DNA from: an uncultured Candidatus Melainabacteria bacterium
Lineage (GTDB): Bacteria > Cyanobacteriota > Vampirovibrionia > Gastranaerophilales > Gastranaerophilaceae
DNA: 7,340 bases
Reading direction: 5' to 3'
Assembly: GCA_937895785.1 (NCBI GenBank)
Contig: CALBKW010000137.1
Coordinates: forward strand, 1-7,340
Below, in pieces: positions 1 through 5,472 of this stretch (position 1 is the first letter of the stretch; every line of letters starts with the position of its first letter). The position numbers and the translations under genes are program-made. Under the pieces are notes generated by a model that saw nothing but the letters and a program-made list of their open reading frames with translations, was not told the DNA's origin and made no database searches.

Positions 1-55
1 CTATTTAAGGATTTTTTTATCTTAAAATTGCCTGTTATGTATTTACAAGTGTTTT
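1..55. repeat. Left arm of 55-bp terminal inverted repeat
   Basis: Bases 1-55 are the exact reverse complement of 7286-7340; the match breaks at base 56 (A opposite C7285). The arm begins five bases past the stop codon of the XRE gene and has no ORF of its own. It contains a small TGTA-TT-TACA palindrome near 38-47 and a weak hairpin-like stretch near 5-25. Because the arm runs to the window edge, the true repeat may continue outward. A length of exactly 55 equals a common de Bruijn k-mer, so this may be the overlap left where a contig enters a repeat node; it could also be part of a longer genomic inverted repeat. Confidence 0.95.
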
Positions 56-59
56 AAGG

Positions 60-374
60 TTATTTTATAGCTAAAAAAATTTTATACATTTGTTTTAATA
101 ATTTTTCGTTATTTTCTAATTCATTAAACATCTCTTCTTTTATTTCATCTATATTTCTTTCTGAATCAAACATATAAAGTTCAAACGGTTTAACATTCAA
201 TGCTTTACATATTTTTTCCAAGGTTTCAACTGTTGGATAAAATTTTCCATTTTCAATATAGCTTATATTTGGCGTTCCTATATCCACAAGTTCTGCTAAT
301 TGTTCTTGTGTTAAATTTTTTGCTTTTCTTTTTTCTTTTATTTTTGAACCTAAAAGTTTTTTATAATTATTCAT
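60..374 (-). CDS. XRE-family (Cro/CI-like) HTH transcriptional regulator, 104 aa
   Basis: This is a small cytoplasmic DNA-binding protein. Residues about 8-66 form a classic HTH_3/XRE domain: 'IKEKRKAKNLTQEQLAELV' (helices 1-2), then 'TPNISYIENGKFYPTVETL' holding the recognition helix and the conserved IENGK-PTxxTL turn, then 'ICKALNVKPFELY'. The last 35 residues are a charged, probably helical tail that may drive dimerisation. The ATG at 374 is supported by a Shine-Dalgarno-like AAAAGGT (387..381 on the minus strand) six bases upstream. The gene diverges from the sugar transferase at 515, so their 140-bp gap is likely shared regulatory DNA, and autorepression or control of the transferase is a reasonable inference. 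No ligand-binding domain is visible, so the signal is unknown. The family is certain; the target is not. Confidence 0.93.
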   Translation of the reverse strand: MNNYKKLLGSKIKEKRKAKNLTQEQLAELVDIGTPNISYIENGKFYPTVETLEKICKALNVKPFELYMFDSERNIDEIKEEMFNELENNEKLLKQMYKIFLAIK

Positions 375-420
375 TTAACTACCTTTTATAATATTTTGGC
401 AGATAAAAAATTAAAAAACA

Positions 421-494
421 TAGTATATAATAGTATAATTTTATTTGACATATATAGTTATATAGTATAATATTAGATAAAATATAATATTATA
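421..494. promoter_or_regulatory. Divergent promoter/operator region between xre-type regulator and sugar transferase
   Basis: For the plus strand there is a perfect -35 TTGACA (445-450) and a perfect -10 TATAAT (466-471), but the spacer is only 15 nt, which would make the promoter weak or activator-dependent. For the minus strand, ATGTCA (451..446) and TATACT (427..422) with an 18-nt spacer could serve the regulator, so the two -35 elements overlap. TAGTATAAT occurs at 431-439 and 463-471. TATAATATTA occurs at 466-475 and 483-492, the latter inside a 12-bp perfect palindrome (483-494). These repeats could be operators for the adjacent XRE protein, but low-complexity AT sequence produces such patterns by chance. 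Confidence 0.45.
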
Positions 495-514
495 CATTAT
501 ATAAGCGTATTAAA

Positions 515-1324
515 ATGAAGAAAGAAATTTTTACTTTTTGGGAACCAAAAGAAAACATGCCTGCATATATCAGGCTTTGTATAAAAACTTGGGAAAAATT
601 TTTACCAGATTATAAAATTCACATTTTATCTTATGAAAATTTAAATGAATTTTTATCTAAAAGTTTTGATAAATCACTTTATAAAAACTTTTCTCTTCCA
701 AAACAAGCAGATGCTATCAGGTGTGCTTTATTAAAAGAAAATGGTGGAATTTGGTTAGATTGTGACACCATTATTACATCTCCAGATATTCGTAATATTT
801 TAGATATAAATTCTCAATTGGTCATGATTGGTAATCATTTAGCATTTATTAAATCAGAAAAAAATTCCAAAATTTTAAAATATTGGTACAAAAAATTAAT
901 AAATAATATCAATTTTTATAAAACACATAAATTTCAGACTAACAAGTTATTTTATTTTTTAGAATCTGTATTTCACCCAAAATTACATAAAAATTTGGAT
1001 AGTTGGAATTATTTAGGTAATTTAATTTTGAAAAAAGCTTTAAAAACAAAAAATAAGAAATTATTTTATAAAATAAATAAGTTTGAAATTAATGCATTTC
1101 CTGAGTTAAAAGAGAATAAAAATATTGAAGATTTAACAAAAAATTATCAAAATTTTTATTATAACAATGATTTTTCAAAAGAGGTTCTTGAAAACACAAA
1201 AGGAATTATTCTTTTACATAATTCATGGACACCTTCTGAGTATTTAAGCATGTCAAATGAAGAATTTTTGCAAAAAAATTGTACTCTTTCAAATATTTTA
1301 AAAGATTTATTACTTTTCTCATAA
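515..1324 (+). CDS. DXD-type sugar transferase, capsular polysaccharide synthesis family (GT32-like), 269 aa
   Basis: Predicted to transfer a sugar from a nucleotide-sugar donor onto a surface glycan. The N-terminus 'IFTFWEP' (5-11), followed by 'IRLCIKTWEKFLPDYKI' (19-35), is the typical start of the Gly_transf_sug/Caps_synth group, in which a short Rossmann strand leads into 'W....P.y.i'. 'ADAIRCALLKENGGIWLDCDT' spans residues 65-85, with D82-x-D84 as the metal/donor-binding DXD motif preceded by the conserved GGIW. 'LLHNSWTP' (about 234-241) matches the C-terminal H..SW motif of these enzymes. No signal peptide or membrane segment is seen, so it probably acts on the cytoplasmic side. The ATG at 515 has no obvious Shine-Dalgarno. 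No other glycan gene is nearby, so the acceptor is unknown. Length is normal for the family. Confidence 0.88.
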   Translation: MKKEIFTFWEPKENMPAYIRLCIKTWEKFLPDYKIHILSYENLNEFLSKSFDKSLYKNFSLPKQADAIRCALLKENGGIWLDCDTIITSPDIRNILDINSQLVMIGNHLAFIKSEKNSKILKYWYKKLINNINFYKTHKFQTNKLFYFLESVFHPKLHKNLDSWNYLGNLILKKALKTKNKKLFYKINKFEINAFPELKENKNIEDLTKNYQNFYYNNDFSKEVLENTKGIILLHNSWTPSEYLSMSNEEFLQKNCTLSNILKDLLLFS

Positions 1325-1411
1325 AATATCAAAATAGTTATTATATCTCTTTTTCAGACTTTATTTATTATATAAGTTATAAATTAAAGTGTGATTTTTT
1401 TAATACTTTAG

Positions 1412-1433
1412 TATAATCTTTTTAAAAAAGATT
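1412..1433 (+). promoter_or_regulatory. Candidate -10 box with overlapping palindrome upstream of the HD-GYP-like gene
   Basis: TATAAT at 1412-1417 matches the -10 consensus and lies about 80 bp upstream of the ATG at 1498; no convincing -35 is present at 16-18 nt. It overlaps an exact 9+1+9 palindrome at 1415-1433 (AATCTTTTT-A-AAAAAGATT). That palindrome could be a protein-binding site over the promoter or a weak terminator of the upstream transferase gene, since a short T-tract follows at 1437-1441. The rest of 1325-1497 is AT-rich with nothing else recognisable. AGGA at 1482-1485 is the probable ribosome-binding site, 12 nt from the start. Confidence 0.35.
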
Positions 1434-1497
1434 AAATTTTTCAAAATATATGCCGATATATACTATATAGAGTAGACAAAAAAGGATATTAATTGTC

Positions 1498-2883
1498 ATG
1501 GAAGAAAAAAAATTAGAAGAAAATACTGAATCAGGAGTTTCTTTATTCGGTCGTAGTATGGAATTAATGGACGATGACCCATTAGAAGAAATTTTTGCTT
1601 TAAATCTTGGCGACTTTTTATCTGAATGTCTTATTTCTGATGATTTAGCTAAAAAAATTGGTAAATCTGAAAAAGAGAAAAAAGATAAAAATGAAAGTCT
1701 TAAAAATCAATTAAAAGAACTTGTTTCTATCTATTCTTTAGATAACACTCTTTGTGTTTTAGGATTTAATTCTAAAGAAGATTATGTTATCTACAATTCA
1801 ATTGCAAAGACTATTTCTCAAATGTTAGATGTAGATGCTTGTCATGTATATTTAACAAAAGAATTTGCAAAAGGATTAGGAACAGAAGACCATGACCTGC
1901 TTTTAGTTGGTTCTTCCATCGATTTCAAGGACGATATTTATAAAGAAAATATCGGTTACAATTTAGATGAACATGCCTTTGTTGCAGATGCTTTTAATAC
2001 TCGCGATATTATTGAAATCAAAGTACTAGAAAATCCGCAAGATTTTGTTCCACAAAAATCATTAAACGAAGACAGAGTTCAACTTGTAAGTGCTATTCCT
2101 ATGAGTAACAATGCTTATAATGTAGGTGTTGTCGTTGTTGAAAGTTACACAGATAAGAAATTCAAACCAGAATTGTCTAAATTAATCATCTCAATGGCAA
2201 GATTATTTGCAACATCTATGTCTTTACAAAAGACTATTGATGATGTCAACAAATTGCTAGTTGATGAAGATGCTGGAACTATTGATTTACAACATATGAG
2301 AGCCGAATTAACCGCATTAATCGGTGATTTAGGAGATGAACAACAAATATTTGTAAATTTACTTGCAAAAGCTGTTGATGCTAAAGGTGAATACAAAGTT
2401 GCACACTCTCAATTAACTGCCGATTTATCTAGGTTAATTTGCAAAAACTTGAAATTGAATGAAAAGACAAGCGATTTAATCTACTATGCTGGTTTATTAC
2501 AAAATGTTGGTAAAATCACTTTACCAGAAGAATTGTTCAACCATAGTGGTAAATTAAATAAAGAAGATTGGGAAAGATTACAAAACCACCCTAACGTTGG
2601 CGTTAACTTGTTAATGAACATCAACTTCTTATCAGAGGTTATCCCATATATTCATTATCACAAGGAACGTTGGGACGGCAGAGGTGAGCCAGAAGGCTTA
2701 AAAGGCATGTCTATTCCTCTTGGTTCAAGAATTATCGCTATTGCTGATGCTTATACAGCATTAACTTCAGAAAGACCTTTTAGAAAGGCTATGCCAAAAG
2801 AAAAAGCATTAGAAATTCTAAAAGAAGAAGCAGGCGTAAAATGGGATCCTGTAATTTATGAAGCCCTAATGAAAGTTGTATAA
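1498..2883 (+). CDS. GAF plus degenerate HD-GYP domain protein, 461 aa
   Basis: Family members hydrolyse cyclic di-GMP using a di- or tri-metal site; this one probably cannot. Residues 1-90 are acidic and unstructured-looking, about 95-243 resemble a GAF sensor domain (ending near 'LFATSMSLQKT'), a helical linker follows, and about 290-461 form an HD-GYP fold. The fold is clear: 'AVDAKGEYKVAHS' (H303), 'NVGKITLPEELF', 'NHPNVGVNLL' (H364), 'ERWDGRGEPEGLKG', 'IPLGSRIIAIADAYTALTSERPFR' in two conserved blocks, and a 'WDP' ending. However, the HD doublet of LxHDIGK is Q335-N336, the HHE triad is H388-K389-E390, GYP is G396-E397-P398, and the second Asp of ADxxDALT is T420, while D417 is kept. I infer a non-catalytic c-di-GMP-binding or purely structural signalling protein. 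The frame is intact and no signal peptide or membrane segment is present. Confidence 0.9.
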   Translation: MEEKKLEENTESGVSLFGRSMELMDDDPLEEIFALNLGDFLSECLISDDLAKKIGKSEKEKKDKNESLKNQLKELVSIYSLDNTLCVLGFNSKEDYVIYNSIAKTISQMLDVDACHVYLTKEFAKGLGTEDHDLLLVGSSIDFKDDIYKENIGYNLDEHAFVADAFNTRDIIEIKVLENPQDFVPQKSLNEDRVQLVSAIPMSNNAYNVGVVVVESYTDKKFKPELSKLIISMARLFATSMSLQKTIDDVNKLLVDEDAGTIDLQHMRAELTALIGDLGDEQQIFVNLLAKAVDAKGEYKVAHSQLTADLSRLICKNLKLNEKTSDLIYYAGLLQNVGKITLPEELFNHSGKLNKEDWERLQNHPNVGVNLLMNINFLSEVIPYIHYHKERWDGRGEPEGLKGMSIPLGSRIIAIADAYTALTSERPFRKAMPKEKALEILKEEAGVKWDPVIYEALMKVV

Positions 2884-2891
2884 TCTTCACT

Positions 2892-2925
2892 AAAAAGACC
2901 TCTTAAAAAGAGGTCTTTTTATTAT
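2892..2925. terminator. Bidirectional intrinsic terminator between convergent genes
   Basis: A perfect 13-bp stem (2892-2904 pairing with 2908-2920) has a GACCTC/GAGGTC core and A/T tracts on both sides, so a U-run follows the hairpin in either direction. It begins eight bases after the HD-GYP gene stop (2881-2883) and ends two bases before the stop codon of the peptidase gene (2922-2924 on the minus strand), serving both convergent transcripts. Confidence 0.93.
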
Positions 2926-3914
2926 TGTTCTTGATTTACATCATAATTTTTAACTACTTTTTTATCAAAGTAACCAACTATTGAACGAAAATCTTTCATA
3001 AAATCGTCATAGCTTAAACAAATTTCTTTAGGTTTAGATTTTGCCTTATCAATAGCTTTTTGAGCCTTTTTATCTGTATCAATTCTTGAATCTACTTTAC
3101 AAGAATCTTTGATGTATTGTTGCATATCTTCTTGTGAAAGATCAGAATATCTAGGATCACGCAAATATACTTTCTTTTCTTTATTATCAACTTTATTTAG
3201 CACGTAATAATGAGAAGAGCCTACATTTTTTGTACCCATAATTTTTGAACCAGCAACAAAACTGTGTCTATTCATTGGAAATTCACCAATTTTATCTAAC
3301 AATTTTGTAGCTTTTTCTTTATTACTATGAGATAAAGACATCAAACCTTCGTCACCCACACTAATAGGTTCAACACCTGTTAAATTTCTCATAAAGTAAC
3401 TTGCTTGATTACCTTCTAAATTTGTACCGTATTTATTAAATACTTTCAAATACCAAGGCTTAGCATCACTTTTTTCACCATTCATATCAGAAGTTGCTTT
3501 TTCAACAGCACCAATAGTTCTAAAATCAGGTCTGCCTGTTGCTACTTCAAAGGCAATTGAACTATCTTCATCATTTTTGTGTACATTATAAGTGTCTTTA
3601 TCAGAATTTTCATAATGTTTAAATTGAACATTAAAAACTGTTCTATCTTGATTTGAGCTTACACTATTTTTAAGCATTTGTTGTCCAAATCCAGATTTAG
3701 CAAGTGATTTAAGACTTGCAACTAAATAACAATCAGAACGTGCAAACTGAGGATATTTTTTGATATCTCTAATTTGACCTTTTGTAATACGTTTAAATTC
3801 ATCTTGTTGAGGTTGTGTTTGCATAGAAACACTTGTATTACTTCTACTATCTGTATTTGAAGTATTAAAACTTGGTTTGCTAGAAACCACACTACCTGTA
3901 AAACTAACTTGCAT
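2922..3914 (-). CDS. Calpain-like (C2 family) cysteine peptidase, 330 aa
   Basis: The sequence shows the calpain catalytic core. 'YPQFARSDCYLVASLKSLA' places Q56 six residues before C62, exactly as the oxyanion Gln and nucleophile lie in calpain QGxxGDCW. 'GSSHYYVLN' supplies H235, and 'KKVYLRDPRYS' aligns with calpain 'LRNPWG', with D253 where the catalytic Asn normally sits. 'AVEKA' (about 136-140) and 'YFMRNLTG' (173-180) recall calpain 'LxEKAYAK' and 'DLTGG', and 'SYDDFMKDF' (301-309) recalls the 'WxDFxxxF' end of the core. No calcium EF-hand, signal peptide or membrane segment is seen. Residues 1-40 are Ser/Thr/Gln-rich and open with 'MQVSFTG'. I chose the ATG at 3914 because the longer reading from 3962 would start inside a terminator hairpin and adds a Phe-rich leader; GGA lies four bases upstream of 3914. 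The substrate is unknown. Family call about 0.75; a broader papain-fold peptidase is the alternative. Confidence 0.8.
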   Translation of the reverse strand: MQVSFTGSVVSSKPSFNTSNTDSRSNTSVSMQTQPQQDEFKRITKGQIRDIKKYPQFARSDCYLVASLKSLAKSGFGQQMLKNSVSSNQDRTVFNVQFKHYENSDKDTYNVHKNDEDSSIAFEVATGRPDFRTIGAVEKATSDMNGEKSDAKPWYLKVFNKYGTNLEGNQASYFMRNLTGVEPISVGDEGLMSLSHSNKEKATKLLDKIGEFPMNRHSFVAGSKIMGTKNVGSSHYYVLNKVDNKEKKVYLRDPRYSDLSQEDMQQYIKDSCKVDSRIDTDKKAQKAIDKAKSKPKEICLSYDDFMKDFRSIVGYFDKKVVKNYDVNQEQ

Positions 3915-3936
3915 ATTCCATGTAAAACATGTGAAC

Positions 3937-3970
3937 AAAAAAAATTGCCCATTAAAGAGCAATTTTTTTA
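3937..3970. terminator. Intrinsic terminator downstream of dnaN
   Basis: The 7-bp stem 3944-3950/3957-3963 (ATTGCTC pairing with GGGCAAT on the minus strand, one G-U pair) has a six-base loop, and on the minus strand it is followed by at least seven T (3943..3937). It lies 28 bp past the dnaN stop and is flanked by T/A runs on both sides, so it could also work weakly on the plus strand. It separates dnaN from the peptidase gene and argues against one operon. Confidence 0.85.
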
Positions 3971-3990
3971 TTTACGTTAAAATTATTATC

Positions 3991-5109
3991 CTATCTAATT
4001 TGAACAGGCATGATTAATGAAATATAATCTTCTTCGCTATTTGGCATAAATACTGTTGCTGAAAGGTTTGTATTCAAACCTATTTTAACTTCATCAGTAT
4101 CCATATTTTTCAAACCATCAATTACATATTTATAGTTAAACGCAATAGTTAAATCTTCTGAATTATATTCAATTTCAAAACTTTCTTCAGAAGCACCAGC
4201 ATCAGGAGTATCAGCTTTTAAAGTCAATTTATTTTCAGAAAATTCAAATCTAATAAAACTCTTATCGTTAACCATAATTGATACACGTTCTAAAGCTGAA
4301 ATAAGTTTGTTTTTATTAACAATAGCTGTTTTAGGACTTTCTTTTGGAATTAATTGGTTATATTTTGGATATTGACCTTCCATAATTCTTGAAATCATCA
4401 TTGATTTTTCTGTTTTAATAACCAATTTTGTTTTATCAGAGTAAATTTTAACTGATTCATCGTCAATTAAAGCACTCATTTTCATAAATTCTGTTGTTGT
4501 TTTTGATGGAATAATCAATTGGCTTGTTTTATGTTCAATATTATTAATTTTTTCTCTTACACGAGCAAGTCTGTTACCATCAGTTGAAGCCATTTCTAAC
4601 ATTTCTTCGCTAATATCACACACAACACCTGATAACAAGTTATTAGCCTCAAAGTTTGCAGCTGCAAAGCTTGCCTGGCGCATTGCTTTTACAAAAGGCT
4701 TTAAATCAATATCAATAGCATTTTCTTCTGAAAGACTAATATTTTCTAAAACATTTGGAAATTCATCTGCAGAAATACCAATAATATCAAATTTTGTATT
4801 ATCACAAGTAATATTCATTGAATTTGTTTCAGTGTTCAATTCAAAAGTAATTAATTTGTCTGATAATCTTGAAACAATATCATTCAATTTTTTAGCTGGA
4901 AGTGTAATTTTACCTGCATTTTCAACTTTAGCATCTACTGTTGTTGAAATTGTTAAATCAAAATCAGTTGCTGTTAATTTTACTGCATTATCATCAACTG
5001 TTTCAATCAAAATATTTGCCAAAACAGGTTGTAAACTTTTCATTGCTGCAACATTTGCAACTAATCTGATTCCATTAAAAATATCTTCTTTTTTAGCTAA
5101 AAATTTCAT
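3991..5109 (-). CDS. dnaN: DNA polymerase III beta subunit (sliding clamp)
   Basis: DnaN dimerises into a ring around DNA and tethers the replicative polymerase, ligase and repair polymerases. At 372 aa the protein has the usual length for three clamp domains. Recognisable landmarks are the start 'MKFLAKKEDIFNGI', 'LTATDFDLTI' in domain I, 'ASTDGNRLARV' closing domain II, 'EGQYPKYNQLIP' in the second-to-third domain region, and the canonical C-terminal 'LIMPVQIR', whose M-P-x-x-x-R end helps build the clamp-binding pocket. The ATG at 5109 is preceded by GGAG (5124..5121) and AGGG (5117..5114), a plausible ribosome-binding site. A minus-strand TATAAT at 5165..5160 could be its -10 box, though the -35 is poor. 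The gene diverges from recF rather than preceding it in an operon, and it has its own terminator. Confidence 0.98.
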   Translation of the reverse strand: MKFLAKKEDIFNGIRLVANVAAMKSLQPVLANILIETVDDNAVKLTATDFDLTISTTVDAKVENAGKITLPAKKLNDIVSRLSDKLITFELNTETNSMNITCDNTKFDIIGISADEFPNVLENISLSEENAIDIDLKPFVKAMRQASFAAANFEANNLLSGVVCDISEEMLEMASTDGNRLARVREKINNIEHKTSQLIIPSKTTTEFMKMSALIDDESVKIYSDKTKLVIKTEKSMMISRIMEGQYPKYNQLIPKESPKTAIVNKNKLISALERVSIMVNDKSFIRFEFSENKLTLKADTPDAGASEESFEIEYNSEDLTIAFNYKYVIDGLKNMDTDEVKIGLNTNLSATVFMPNSEEDYISLIMPVQIR

Positions 5110-5155
5110 ATTACCCTAATCTCCAATTTATACATTTTGTGAAAGTTTTATTTTC

Positions 5156-5203
5156 TATAATTATAATATAAATATATTTAAAAATATATTATATATAAAT
5201 AAT
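5156..5203. other. A+T-only tract, possible DNA unwinding element
   Basis: Apart from its boundaries, this run of about 48 bp contains only A and T, mostly alternating TATA and TTTAAA steps. It is the least stable stretch in the intergenic gap. It lies roughly 135 bp from the first 35-bp repeat, on the dnaN side. Functions compatible with it are an origin unwinding element, dnaN promoter -10 sequences (TATAAT at 5165..5160 or 5193..5188, minus strand), or both. Confidence 0.4.
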
Positions 5204-5339
5204 CATAGTAGTAAGTTATGACAATTTGTAAAAAACTTACAATTTGTTATTAAAATTTAATTTCATAATTCCTATAAATAAGTAATAGCAATAAAAAATA
5301 AAAATAAAACAATACAGTAGCTATAATCGTATTGTAAAA

Positions 5340-5374
5340 AAAATTGCAGAAAACTTTTTGACTTTTTTACATGT
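5340..5374. repeat. 35-bp direct repeat, copy 1
   Basis: The unit is a 16-bp block AAAATTGCAGAAAACT (5340-5355), a variable 7-bp spacer, and a 12-bp block TTTTTTACATGT (5363-5374). It matches copy 2 at about 30 of 35 positions, with both blocks identical and identically spaced; the copies start 71 bp apart. The ACATGT end is itself palindromic. A fixed two-block spacing suggests a protein binding site rather than simple AT drift. Confidence 0.85.
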
Positions 5375-5404
5375 TTTTTACTATTTAATTACTTTTAAAA
5401 CTTT

Positions 5405-5445
5405 TTGCAGAAAATTGCAGAAAACTATAAAAGTTTTTTACATGT
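5405..5445. repeat. 35-bp direct repeat, copy 2, with an extra TTGCAGAAAA iteration
   Basis: Copy 2 of the unit spans 5411-5445 (blocks 5411-5426 and 5434-5445). It is preceded directly by another TTGCAGAAAA (5405-5414), giving two head-to-tail 10-bp iterations at 5405-5424. The second block contains the -35 hexamer of the recF promoter (TTTACA, 5437-5442), so a protein bound here would control recF directly. Confidence 0.85.
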
Positions 5446-5465
5446 ACTTTTTTATACTGTATAAT
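5437..5465 (+). promoter_or_regulatory. recF promoter, sigma-70 type, predicted leaderless transcript
   Basis: The -35 TTTACA (5437-5442, five of six consensus) is 17 nt from a perfect -10 TATAAT (5460-5465). The usual start site, about seven bases after the -10, falls at 5472-5473, which is the recF ATG. There is no Shine-Dalgarno sequence in front of that ATG. The promoter is therefore expected to yield an mRNA with little or no 5' leader. Confidence 0.75.
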
Positions 5466-5472
5466 TAGCAAT

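Larger units (their letters stand above)
5110..5472. other. dnaN-recF intergenic region, candidate chromosomal origin (oriC)
   Basis: This 363-bp gap has no ORF of note. From left to right it holds the dnaN leader, an A+T-only tract (about 5156-5203) suited to duplex unwinding, an ACAATTTGT direct repeat (5221-5229 and 5239-5247), then two 35-bp repeats and the recF promoter. On the minus strand, TTTTCTGCA occurs three times (5353..5345, 5414..5406, 5424..5416), differing at two positions from the cyanobacterial DnaA box TTTTCCACA. Genes on both sides are transcribed away from the gap. In Cyanobacteria the origin has been mapped next to dnaN. There is no E. coli-type TTATCCACA box, so the origin call rests on repeats, composition and context. 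Confidence 0.45.

Noticed and set aside
20..52. XerCD/dif-like site in the terminal repeat (TTATGTA core)
   Set aside because: Only about seven bases match the XerD half-site, and no XerC half-site is present at the proper distance.
3915..3962. Start of the peptidase at 3962, giving 346 aa with a Phe-rich leader that might pass for a signal peptide
   Set aside because: The leader codons lie in a terminator hairpin and its T-tract, it has no basic n-region or cleavage site, and a ribosome-binding-like GGA precedes the ATG at 3914.
4832..5119. 95-codon plus-strand reading opposite dnaN, and similar antisense readings at 200-391, 2145-2396, 3722-3952, 6533-6820 and 6904-7086
   Set aside because: Each lies opposite, or in another frame of, a convincingly coding gene, with no ribosome-binding site or recognisable domain.
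5125..5137. Classical DnaA box (TTATACATT near 5128)
   Set aside because: It matches TTATNCACA at only seven of nine positions, and such matches are expected by chance in this composition.
5340..5445. Short CRISPR-like array
   Set aside because: There are only two units, the repeat itself is interrupted by a variable spacer, and no cas gene is nearby.
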